Positions 1-6,899 of a stretch of DNA of 7,846 bases are shown piece by piece. A program made the position numbers and the translations under genes. Numbering within the stretch: the first letter of the stretch is position 1; every line of letters starts with the position of its first letter. Under the pieces are notes generated by a model that saw only the letters and a list, made by a program, of their open reading frames with translations, searched no databases and was not told where the DNA came from. Source of the stretch: Eubacteriales bacterium (GTDB lineage: Bacteria; Bacillota; Clostridia; Oscillospirales; CAG-272); the NCBI GenBank assembly GCA_028709565.1, contig JAQVWU010000123.1, positions 1-7,846 on the forward strand, written 5' to 3'.

Positions 1-2056
1 CTGTGACCAGCACCGCGGAGATGATTCCAAATATTAATATACCGCTCGCACCCCCGTCATTCGCCTGCCATAACGCGGTAAACAATAAATCGCCGCTGCC
101 TTCCGGAACGGTATATATGTCTCCGGTCAAATATGTGTTCCGGTTGTCCGTCCATCCGATAAGGGTATAACCGCCGCGGATGAAACTATCCGCGGGGAAG
201 CTGTAAGTGTCTCCCACCGCGTATTCCGACTCAACGGTCAGCGTATCGCCGCTGTCATATCCGGACGCGTATACTACCCTTCTCATTTGACCGCCGGTTA
301 TACACAATGTCAGATACGCTTTGCCGCTGACCTTTCCGGTGAAATCGCGAGCGACGGCAAGGATAACGTTGCGGCGTCCGCTGTCAGCCGTATGTATGCC
401 CGCGGTGTTAACCTCAAATGAAACCTCGCCGCCGGTTGTTTTATATGAACCGGATTTAAGGCCGTTTATATATATGTCCAGCGTCTGCATATTGTCCGCC
501 AAGACCGAAGCATCGCATATCAGAGTTCCGATACCGTTATAGTAAACATCGGTATTCGGTATCGTGACAACCGGTTTTTTCTCAATTCCACCGTCTGAAC
601 CGGCTGCGAGACTCAATTTTATGTCGGCGCTTTGTCTTATACCCATTTTCATAATATCCGGATCACGAAGGTTCAGTTGTTCGTCCATCCAGTTCCGGCG
701 GTTTTCCATCCATGTTTTAAACACGGCGCATTCGAGATCAAAATCCCAGCCTCCCAATTCACCCCAGACACGGTTGTTTGCCTCAACGGCGTCCTTAAGT
801 CTGTCATGCCACGGATCAATCGATTCGATATATTCGTCAAGAATATCGCATACAGCCCTCCAGCGGTCCTGCAGACAGACGATAAAATGCGGATCGTCAT
901 ATATCGCACGATACCAATATTCGCGGTCCTGCGACTCGGAATGATGCCACTCGTCATAGGTTGCCGAGGACGCGAAGAGGTTGACATGGTTACCCGACGA
1001 CCAGTCCATATCCCATACGGGGCCGAATACAATGGGTTTACCAGCGTCTTTATACATAAACGCGCTTTTAAACAACAATTCAACACTTTTAAATGCCTGA
1101 TTTGCTATCCAGTAATCTACAAACGAATCCAAATCCAGGTATTCGGTATAGTGTTTGCCGTAATTATTATAAAAGTCATCCGAAAACAACGCGTCTTCCA
1201 TATCATTTATATAATCGCGTATATATCCGAACATTTCTTTGTTAGTGTTGAGAAATTCCGGTGATTTTATCATAATCGGCACGTCATAATCGGTAACAAA
1301 CTTTGACACCTCGTCGTAATATTCGTCCAGTTCAATAAGATAACCGCCGGTTGTGTCATAATCCGATATGTCGATATAATCGGAAATTCTATAATTCTCA
1401 TAAACACCGCCGGTAATCCAGCTCAAATCGGTACGCATTGACAGTATCAGTTTCTCCGTTCGCTCCTGACTCATGTTTTCCTTTTTCGCAATCGCTTCCG
1501 CGGTTTTTTCGGCAACTTTCTCCCAATCGGTAATGTCGATACGGTCGGGGGCGATCTTTATGCTCTCGGTAAGCTGATATATCCCCGCGTAACTGCCGTT
1601 GAATACCAGTTCGACAAATATTGTTTTGATCTTTAATAATCCCAGCTCGCCGGAAAAATCATAAGACAACGCGTTGCGCAGATGCGTACCGTCAAAAGCG
1701 TTTGCCAGCAATATCCAATGGCGGCTGTCGCTCATGCCGAACAAGGTTGATTTTCTACCCAGTCTGATATGATACGGTTTTTTCGGCATCCCCCATGTGG
1801 AATTGCCCCGCCCGCGTATTTCAATCGGATTGTATGCCTCCGTATACAGGTTGGTAAAATCCGCCGTGTTATCGTCCGGTTCAATTTTCATCTCCGCGTT
1901 TATATAAATCGAACGACGTTCAACCGGCTGTCCGCCCTCGGTATTGATATAGATAACAGGCAGCGTATAAGTAGGTCGGTCAGACGCGGCGGAACTGTAA
2001 AACGGCAACATACAGAGTAAAAGTATGATGGCAGACAACGACAATAATACGCGCAT
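1..2056 (-). CDS. CotH-kinase-family secreted surface protein, C-terminus cut by window edge
   Basis: About 685 codons are open from ATG 2056 to the window edge, with no stop, so the C-terminus is missing. Residues 1-24 form a secretion signal (MRVLL, hydrophobic core, SSAAS cleavage region). Residues about 76-128 carry the CotH start signature: RGRGNSTW (81-88), KKPYHIRL (92-99), then WILLAN and the D-x-T-x-x-RN motif (122-128). GPVWDMDWSSGN at 345-356 is the usual late CotH motif, whose paired aspartates are probably metal-binding. A beta-rich region follows, then one Listeria-Bacteroides (InlB B-type) repeat at about 594-664 containing GYTLIGW and ending ALWQ. A hydrophobic stretch begins at about 671 and is likely a membrane anchor. 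Known family members are protein kinases of spore coats, or modules of exported and cellulosomal proteins. The signal peptide and anchor argue for a cell-surface role. ATG 2056 is preferred because AGAGGA lies 6 bases upstream; the in-frame ATG at 2071 has no ribosome binding site. Confidence 0.88.
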   Translation of the reverse strand, partial: MRVLLSLSAIILLLCMLPFYSSAASDRPTYTLPVIYINTEGGQPVERRSIYINAEMKIEPDDNTADFTNLYTEAYNPIEIRGRGNSTWGMPKKPYHIRLGRKSTLFGMSDSRHWILLANAFDGTHLRNALSYDFSGELGLLKIKTIFVELVFNGSYAGIYQLTESIKIAPDRIDITDWEKVAEKTAEAIAKKENMSQERTEKLILSMRTDLSWITGGVYENYRISDYIDISDYDTTGGYLIELDEYYDEVSKFVTDYDVPIMIKSPEFLNTNKEMFGYIRDYINDMEDALFSDDFYNNYGKHYTEYLDLDSFVDYWIANQAFKSVELLFKSAFMYKDAGKPIVFGPVWDMDWSSGNHVNLFASSATYDEWHHSESQDREYWYRAIYDDPHFIVCLQDRWRAVCDILDEYIESIDPWHDRLKDAVEANNRVWGELGGWDFDLECAVFKTWMENRRNWMDEQLNLRDPDIMKMGIRQSADIKLSLAAGSDGGIEKKPVVTIPNTDVYYNGIGTLICDASVLADNMQTLDIYINGLKSGSYKTTGGEVSFEVNTAGIHTADSGRRNVILAVARDFTGKVSGKAYLTLCITGGQMRRVVYASGYDSGDTLTVESEYAVGDTYSFPADSFIRGGYTLIGWTDNRNTYLTGDIYTVPEGSGDLLFTALWQANDGGASGILIFGIISAVLVT

Positions 2057-2062
2057 AACATA

Positions 2063-2068
2063 TCCTCT
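2063..2068 (-). promoter_or_regulatory. Ribosome binding site that decides the cotH-like start
   Basis: On the minus strand this reads AGAGGA, 6 bases before ATG 2056. It lies inside the five codons that would be added by the upstream in-frame ATG at 2071, which has only an A-rich stretch before it. The site therefore favours the shorter protein. Confidence 0.65.
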
Positions 2069-2106
2069 CATTTTTTGCTTATTGTTCTATTTTACACGCT
2101 AAGTGC

Positions 2107-2135
2107 ATTATACACGGAAAATAATTTTAATACAA
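2107..2135 (-). promoter_or_regulatory. Sigma-A-type promoter for the cotH-like gene
   Basis: On the minus strand there is a perfect -10 box TATAAT (2112-2107) and a weaker -35 box TTGTAT (2135-2130), separated by 17 bases. The predicted start near 2100 gives a leader of roughly 43 bases. The -35 box matches consensus at only three of six positions, so the promoter may need an activator. Confidence 0.6.
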
Positions 2136-2184
2136 TAGATTTATATGATTTTTATTATTTCGCCGGTGAAACGGACCATCGACG

Positions 2185-2213
2185 TTGACTTCACACCGCA
2201 TATCATGTATAAT
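2185..2213 (+). promoter_or_regulatory. Strong sigma-A-type promoter for the binding lipoprotein gene
   Basis: TTGACT (2185-2190) and TATAAT (2208-2213) are separated by exactly 17 bases. One base differs from the full consensus. The predicted start near 2220 gives a leader of about 40 bases before ATG 2262. The promoter points away from the cotH-like promoter 50 bases to the left, so the two genes are transcribed divergently from one short region. Confidence 0.8.
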
Positions 2214-2261
2214 TTGTTTAAGATGCATTAACTAAATAAATAACGAAAGGCCGGAACTCTT

Positions 2262-3710
2262 ATGAAAAACAAACACAGACCTTTTATCTCCGCGCTGCTT
2301 GTTTTGTTTGTGCTGACGGGCGCGTTGTCCTGCGCGCAAAACACGGAAACAGCCCAAAAGGAACCTGAAAACGCGGTTACGACGGAGCCCGTTACCGAAC
2401 CCCAACTTAAAGACAATCTGCCCGAATCGGATTTTAACGGTTACGAATTCAGGATTCTCGCTTTTAATGAAGTAAATATTAAAACAATATTCACCGAAGA
2501 AATGGACGGCAACCTGGTAAACGATGCCGTCTTCGAAAAACTCCGGGCTGTCGAGGACCGTTTTAATGTAAATATCCTACTGGCGGACGGCAGCGATTAC
2601 CAAAGTACAGCCGATGAAGCGGGCACCGTGAGAAGAGAAATACTGGCGAATTCCGACAGTTTTGACATAGTACAGGGACATGATATAACCATGGCGAATC
2701 TGTCGCTTGAAGACTATTTTATTGATGTTATGACCATTCCTTACCTGGACTTCGAGCAGATATGGTGGCCGTCGTCAACAATCGAAAGCATGACGGTAGC
2801 CGGTCAGATGTATCTCATGTCGAACAATATCTCTTATTTTAACCTCGGCGAAACCCGCGTTATATTCTTTAATAAATCGAATTTTGACAATTTGAACATT
2901 ACATACCCCTATGAGGATGTCTATAACAAAAAGTGGACCCTGGACATCATGACCGGATACGCAAAACAGGCGTATAACGATATAAACGGCAACGGCATGA
3001 CGGACGCGGAGGACCATTTCGGTTTTGTCAATCCCAGATATTATTATTGCTGGCTTGAGCCTTTTCAGGTTGAACCTTATGTAAAGGACGCCGAAGGCAA
3101 TCTGTTTTATGAATTTAACCTGGAGCGAATCCAGACCATTACCGAAAATTTTTATAACCTGCTGTTCGGCGGTTTCGGATACCTCGGCGCTGACAATGAC
3201 GAACCCGATGTGATATTCAGCGAAGGACGGTCAATGTTTATTTACAAATCCCTCAAGACTGCTGTCACCACCTATAGTCATTCGGATGTAATTTACGGTA
3301 TACTGCCCATGCCTATGCTGGACGAATCGGAGGGTGAGTATTTCGGTGGTTGTACCGACCGCCCCATTGCCGTGCCGATAACAATAACCGACCTTGAGCG
3401 AACCGGTATTATCATCGAAGCGCTGAATTTTGAGAGCTATAAGAATGTATTTCCCGCATATTACGAAATCGCATTAAAATCGCGTTATGCCGATCAGAGC
3501 GATGACGCAAATATGATCGATATTGTACATGAGAATGTCATCATGAGTTTTACCTACCTTTTCGGCAACTACGCGAGCGCATATAATAATATGTTTGAAA
3601 CACTGTTCAACGCAACATCACCGTCCACCGACGTTGCGTCATATGCGGCGAAAAACGAAAACATCCAGATAAAACGCATAGAAACCCTGATGAAATTTTA
3701 TTTCGAGTAA
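2262..3710 (+). CDS. Extracellular sugar-binding lipoprotein (ABC transporter solute-binding protein, family 1 type)
   Basis: The 482-residue product starts with a lipoprotein signal peptide: a positive N-terminus, a hydrophobic core and Cys24 after LTGALS. The lipobox is imperfect, with Ala at -3 and Leu at -2. A Thr/Glu/Pro-rich linker (25-56) leads into a mature domain beginning DFNGYEFRIL. The stretch G-N-L-V-N-D-A-V-F-E (83-92) followed by EDRFNV (98-103) is typical of a large set of carbohydrate-binding proteins in gut Clostridia. DINGNGMTDAED (240-251) is an EF-hand or dockerin-like calcium loop often seen in family 1 binding proteins. Such proteins capture oligosaccharides outside the membrane and deliver them to an ABC permease. 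No permease or ATPase lies beside it, so the partner must be elsewhere and the substrate is unknown. GAAAGG (2245-2250) is the likely ribosome binding site, at a long 11-base spacing. Confidence 0.85.
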   Translation: MKNKHRPFISALLVLFVLTGALSCAQNTETAQKEPENAVTTEPVTEPQLKDNLPESDFNGYEFRILAFNEVNIKTIFTEEMDGNLVNDAVFEKLRAVEDRFNVNILLADGSDYQSTADEAGTVRREILANSDSFDIVQGHDITMANLSLEDYFIDVMTIPYLDFEQIWWPSSTIESMTVAGQMYLMSNNISYFNLGETRVIFFNKSNFDNLNITYPYEDVYNKKWTLDIMTGYAKQAYNDINGNGMTDAEDHFGFVNPRYYYCWLEPFQVEPYVKDAEGNLFYEFNLERIQTITENFYNLLFGGFGYLGADNDEPDVIFSEGRSMFIYKSLKTAVTTYSHSDVIYGILPMPMLDESEGEYFGGCTDRPIAVPITITDLERTGIIIEALNFESYKNVFPAYYEIALKSRYADQSDDANMIDIVHENVIMSFTYLFGNYASAYNNMFETLFNATSPSTDVASYAAKNENIQIKRIETLMKFYFE

Positions 3711-3722
3711 TTGCGTATAGTT

Positions 3723-3753
3723 AAAACCCCCGGATCAATCTTCCGGGGGTTTT
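3723..3753. terminator. Bidirectional intrinsic terminator between convergent genes
   Basis: AAAACCCCCGGA (3723-3734) and TCCGGGGGTTTT (3742-3753) form a perfect 12-bp stem with a 7-base loop. The GC core is flanked by A and T runs, so the structure gives a hairpin plus U-tract on either strand. It sits 12 bases after the binding-protein stop and 7 bases after the kinase stop, and can end both convergent transcripts. Confidence 0.92.
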
Positions 3754-3760
3754 ATATATG

Positions 3761-4726
3761 TCAAGAATTTTTACCGTAATATTCATCAAATAATGTATCC
3801 GCTTCCCGGCGTGTGGGCATGGACGGCGATACGCCCTTGCGGGTAACCGATATGGATGCCACACAGTTTGCAAACCTGATGGCGGTTATTATATCCATCC
3901 CTTCGGAAAGCGCGACGGTCAAACCGCCGTTGAAGGCGTCTCCCGCGCCGGTGGTATCCACGGGCAGCAAATCGGTAGTCGGTATGATTATTTCGTTTTT
4001 GCTGTTGACCAGCGCCGCTCCGTCTTTACCTAAAGTGATGATGACGTTTTTTACTCCGAGTTTGAGCAGTTCCCTGCCCGCGGTAAATGCATCTTCGGTG
4101 GTTTTCACCGGTATACCCGAAAAGTATTCCGCCTCTGTTTCGTTCGGCGTAAAATAGTCAACGCCGCGGAACAAACCGTCCGGTACCTGCCGCGCCGGCG
4201 CCGGATTGCAAACCACTAACTTATTGTGCTTTTTTGCCAGAGTAATCGCTTCTTTTACCGCGTCAAGATTTGTCTCCATCTGCACGAGCACCGCCCGACA
4301 CGACTCAAATTCGGATTCCGCAGCCCTGACCTCTTCGGGCAGAAGGTCCAGATTCGCTCCCATCATAACGATTATACGGTTTTCACCGGTATTTTCATTT
4401 ACCTCGATTATAGCGGCTCCGGTTGCCACGGTATCCGATGTATATACATAGCGGCTGTCCATACCTTCTTCTTTATAATGATTTAAACAAATTTCGCTTA
4501 ATGTATCGCGTCCTGTTTTGGTTATCATAACGGCGCTGCCTCCGGCGCGGTTTATGGCTGTCGCCGAGTTGGAACCTTTACCGCCCGGACCTGTTTTTAA
4601 CATACTGCCGATAACCGTCTCCCCTTCTCTTGGGAATCTCGGGACAAATGATGTTATATCGGCGATAAAACTGCCGACCACCACTATTTTAGCCTTGTTC
4701 TCGTTTACTTTTGTGCTTTCAGGCAT
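3761..4726 (-). CDS. rbsK: Ribokinase-type PfkB-family sugar kinase (ribokinase or deoxyribokinase)
   Basis: The 321-residue product is a full-length PfkB-family kinase, cytoplasmic by lack of a signal. It uses ATP to phosphorylate the 5-hydroxyl of a pentose. Both family signatures are present: GPGGKGSNSA (46-55) with Asn53, and DTTGAGDAF (257-265) with catalytic base Asp263. Ribokinase-like details include VQME with Glu151, NPAPA, and TPNETEAEYF. A start-proximal GGAGG (4733-4737) lies 6 bases before ATG 4726. The gene follows deoC by 39 bases in the same orientation, with no terminator between, and ends just before the shared hairpin, so it is the last gene of a two-gene operon. With DeoC upstream, the real substrate could be deoxyribose rather than ribose; the sequence alone does not settle this. 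It ends in TGA, which shows that TGA is a stop here. Confidence 0.9.
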   Translation of the reverse strand: MPESTKVNENKAKIVVVGSFIADITSFVPRFPREGETVIGSMLKTGPGGKGSNSATAINRAGGSAVMITKTGRDTLSEICLNHYKEEGMDSRYVYTSDTVATGAAIIEVNENTGENRIIVMMGANLDLLPEEVRAAESEFESCRAVLVQMETNLDAVKEAITLAKKHNKLVVCNPAPARQVPDGLFRGVDYFTPNETEAEYFSGIPVKTTEDAFTAGRELLKLGVKNVIITLGKDGAALVNSKNEIIIPTTDLLPVDTTGAGDAFNGGLTVALSEGMDIITAIRFANCVASISVTRKGVSPSMPTRREADTLFDEYYGKNS

Positions 4727-4765
4727 GCGTTTCCTCCGTTTAAACTGTGTTGTTTTATCAATATT

Positions 4766-5392
4766 TTAAGGTTTTAAGACAGCGGATGTGCCCAGGCGTT
4801 CGGCACCGGCTTCAATTAAAGCCAATGCCTGCTCGTATGTGCGAATACCCGCCGACGCTTTTATTTTAACATCCTTTGTCACCGCAGCCTTCATTAGTTT
4901 AACATCCTTTACCGTTGCGGCGCCGTCGTTAAATCCGCTGCAGGTCTTGACAAAATGGGCGCCTGCCCTGCAGGCAAGTTCACAGGCAATAACCTTCTCT
5001 TCATCGGTCAGCCAGAATGTCTCGATAATGACCTTTACGGTTTTGCCTTTAGCCGCTTTTACGACAGACTCAATATCACGGCATACATAATCATAACGTT
5101 TGTCCTTTAGCGCACCAATATTTATTACCATGTCAAACTCATCGCAGCCATCGGTATAGGCGATATTCGTTTCCGCTTCTTTAACCGCCGTTGTATTCGC
5201 TCCGAGCGGGAATCCGATTACCGTGCATATTTTCACGTCGGTGCCCTCAAGCAAACGTTTTGCCATAGCCGCGTGACACGGATGGACGCAAACGCCGGCA
5301 GTGTTCATTTCCCGTGCCGCGTCACACAACGCTATAATATCCGATTCACCTGCATAGGGCTTGAGTTGTGTGAGGTCTATATATTTGTTCAT
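4766..5392 (-). CDS. deoC: Deoxyribose-phosphate aldolase
   Basis: The 208-residue product is a class I aldolase of the DeoC family. It splits 2-deoxyribose 5-phosphate into glyceraldehyde 3-phosphate and acetaldehyde in the cytoplasm, feeding deoxynucleoside breakdown into glycolysis. Visible landmarks are TVIGFPLG (57-64), DEFDMVINIG (84-93) with Asp87, VKVIIET (119-125), FVKTCSGF (147-154) with the Schiff-base Lys149, and IKASAGIR (177-184) with Lys178. The three key catalytic residues are thus present. Several family positions differ from the common form: DLTQLKP for DHTLLKP, TCSGF for TSTGF, and ASAGIR for ASGGIR. The length is slightly short compared with about 215-225 in many Bacillota. 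GTGGAG (5401-5406) lies 8 bases before ATG 5392. It is the first gene of the operon with the downstream kinase, under a consensus promoter. Confidence 0.94.
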   Translation of the reverse strand: MNKYIDLTQLKPYAGESDIIALCDAAREMNTAGVCVHPCHAAMAKRLLEGTDVKICTVIGFPLGANTTAVKEAETNIAYTDGCDEFDMVINIGALKDKRYDYVCRDIESVVKAAKGKTVKVIIETFWLTDEEKVIACELACRAGAHFVKTCSGFNDGAATVKDVKLMKAAVTKDVKIKASAGIRTYEQALALIEAGAERLGTSAVLKP

Positions 5393-5427
5393 GCAGTTAT
5401 CTCCACTCTTTTATAATTCTGTTTTCT

Positions 5428-5456
5428 ATTATATTACTTAATGAAACTGTTGTCAA
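5428..5456 (-). promoter_or_regulatory. Fully consensus sigma-A promoter of the deoC-kinase operon
   Basis: On the minus strand TTGACA (5456-5451) and TATAAT (5433-5428) both match consensus perfectly, with 17 bases between them. The predicted start near 5421 gives a leader of about 28 bases. A short inverted repeat, ATTA-CT-TAAT at 5433-5442, lies in the spacer beside the -10 box and could be part of an operator. A catabolic operon with so strong a core promoter would be expected to need repression, but no repressor gene is visible. Confidence 0.88.
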
Positions 5457-5509
5457 GCTTTGTGCTGCCGCCGCTGAAGACATTAATATTATTATGTTTT
5501 TATAACGCG

Positions 5510-5537
5510 GTATATTATGATTTTACCGGCATAAAAT
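5510..5537 (+). promoter_or_regulatory. Candidate sporulation (sigma-E-like) promoter for the LysM-GH18 gene
   Basis: GTATATT (5510-5516) and CATAAAAT (5530-5537) are separated by 13 bases. They resemble the mother-cell sigma-E pattern, roughly K-M-ATATT then CATACAnT, with one mismatch in each box. The -10 part, CATAAAATA, also fits a sigma-K CATAnnnTA box. No good sigma-A promoter is seen in this direction. The leader would be about 30 bases. The region is AT-rich, so chance matches are possible; the gene's family makes the match more believable. Confidence 0.45.
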
Positions 5538-5573
5538 ATAAACAATACGAAGATATATTCAGGGAGGTATTTA

Positions 5574-6854
5574 ATGACAATTCACGTAGTAGAGATAGAC
5601 GACACAATATTTTCTATAGCTGAAAGGTACGGTGTGACACCCGTCAGTATAGTCGAAAACAACGGTCTTGTTCCGTCAACCCAGCTTGCTGTCGGACAGA
5701 CATTGGTAATATTGTTTTATGAACGTGTTTATACCGTCAATGAAAATGATACCCTGCCCGGTATCGCGGCGTCAAACGGAATAACGGTAAAGCAGCTTTT
5801 ACGCAACAACCCCGTGTTAAATTTGATACCGGCGGTTTATCCTGGTCAAACCCTTGTAATATCATATACGCAGGAAAAATTGGGCACAATCGCAATCAAT
5901 GGATTCGCATATCCGTTTATAAATCTGAATACGCTGCGACGTACACTGCCATATCTGACATATATGACCCTTTTTACATATGGTTTCAATCCTGACGGTT
6001 CGCTGATTATACCGGATGACGCCGAAGTATTAAATTTAACCTATGAACATAATACCGCGGCGATTATGTGTATCTCCACATTAACCGAAACGGGTGTTTT
6101 CTCCGGCGAACACGCGCACACACTCCTGGAAAGCCCTGTGCTGCAGGAAATACTTATTGACAATATCATAACAACAATGGAAGCAAAAAATTATACGGTA
6201 CTGAATATCGATTTCGAATATATTTTTCCTTCCGACAGACAGTCTTTTACCGATTTTGTCATCAGAACAACCGAGCGGCTTAATGCCGAAGGTTACAGGG
6301 TTTATGTTTCGCTTGCCCCTAAGACATCCGACGATCAACCCGGGCTATTATATGAAGGTCACGATTATGCTTCTCTGGGTGCCGCGGCTGACGGTGTAAT
6401 ACTCATGACATACGAATGGGGATATGCATACGGACCGCCAATGGCTATCGCTCCAGTCGACAAAATGCGTGAGGTTGTGGTATATGCGGTAACCCGTATA
6501 TCACCGCAAAAGATATTTATTGGCATTCCGAATTACGGATATGACTGGCAGCTGCCCTTTTTGAGCGGAATCACAAAAGCCGAGGTAATATCCAATGAAG
6601 AGGCGGTAGCTCTGGCAGCCCGGCAGAACGCAGTAATAGAATATGACGAAACATCGCAGACACCGTTTTTTAATTATACGCTGCACGGAATAAATCATGT
6701 GGTATTGTTTGAAGATGCGCGCAGCATAACAGCCAAACTTTCACTTATAGCGGAATTTAATTTACTGGGCGGTTCATGGTGGACTGTTATGAATTTCTTC
6801 CAGCAAAACTGGATGGTCACCAACGCGCTTTTTAATATTGATGATGATATTTGA
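5574..6854 (+). CDS. LysM-LysM-GH18 spore-type glycosidase, YaaH/SleL-like
   Basis: The 426-residue product has two N-terminal LysM domains (about 3-46 and 52-96, each ending G-Q-T-L-V-I) that bind peptidoglycan, followed by a glycoside hydrolase family 18 domain (about 104-420). Conserved catalytic-face residues are visible: NIDFEY with Asp213 and the proton donor Glu215, SLAPK, HDY, and MTYEWG (278-283) with Tyr280. FEDARS and QNW near the C-terminus are typical of the YaaH/SleL branch. There is no signal peptide, as in YaaH and SleL, which are made in the mother cell and reach the spore surface by LysM binding. In that family the enzyme is an N-acetylglucosaminidase acting on cortex fragments at germination. 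AGGGAGG (5561-5567) lies 6 bases before ATG 5574. It is divergent from deoC. Its presence implies an endospore former. The gene symbol is left blank because yaaH and sleL cannot be told apart here. Confidence 0.9.
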   Translation: MTIHVVEIDDTIFSIAERYGVTPVSIVENNGLVPSTQLAVGQTLVILFYERVYTVNENDTLPGIAASNGITVKQLLRNNPVLNLIPAVYPGQTLVISYTQEKLGTIAINGFAYPFINLNTLRRTLPYLTYMTLFTYGFNPDGSLIIPDDAEVLNLTYEHNTAAIMCISTLTETGVFSGEHAHTLLESPVLQEILIDNIITTMEAKNYTVLNIDFEYIFPSDRQSFTDFVIRTTERLNAEGYRVYVSLAPKTSDDQPGLLYEGHDYASLGAAADGVILMTYEWGYAYGPPMAIAPVDKMREVVVYAVTRISPQKIFIGIPNYGYDWQLPFLSGITKAEVISNEEAVALAARQNAVIEYDETSQTPFFNYTLHGINHVVLFEDARSITAKLSLIAEFNLLGGSWWTVMNFFQQNWMVTNALFNIDDDI

Positions 6855-6857
6855 CAC

Positions 6858-6875
6858 GGGCGGGTAAACCCACCT
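6858..6875 (+). terminator. Weak terminator-like hairpin after the GH18 gene
   Basis: GGCGGG (6859-6864) and CCCACC (6869-6874) pair with one C/A mismatch around a TAAA loop, and a G-T pair can close the base. It begins 4 bases after the stop codon, as a terminator would. A run of A rather than T follows on the coding strand, so efficient intrinsic termination is doubtful. Confidence 0.3.
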
Positions 6876-6899
6876 AAAAAATGCAAAATAAAAATATCT

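Noticed and set aside
321..2020. Several plus-strand and one alternate minus-strand open frames (for example 632-1264, 564-944 and 673-1086)
   Set aside because: They overlap the cotH-like gene, show no family motifs or ribosome binding sites, and have the biased composition of frames opposite or shifted from a real gene.
2072..2261. Riboswitch or small RNA in the divergent region
   Set aside because: After the two promoters the leaders are only about 40 bases each, with no conserved aptamer or terminator seen.
3813..5090. Plus-strand open frames opposite the kinase and deoC
   Set aside because: Both minus-strand genes are clear full-length family members, and the opposite frames have no recognisable content.
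5441..5623. A 60-residue plus-strand frame before the GH18 gene
   Set aside because: It overlaps the deoC promoter and the well-supported GH18 start, has no ribosome binding site and resembles no family.
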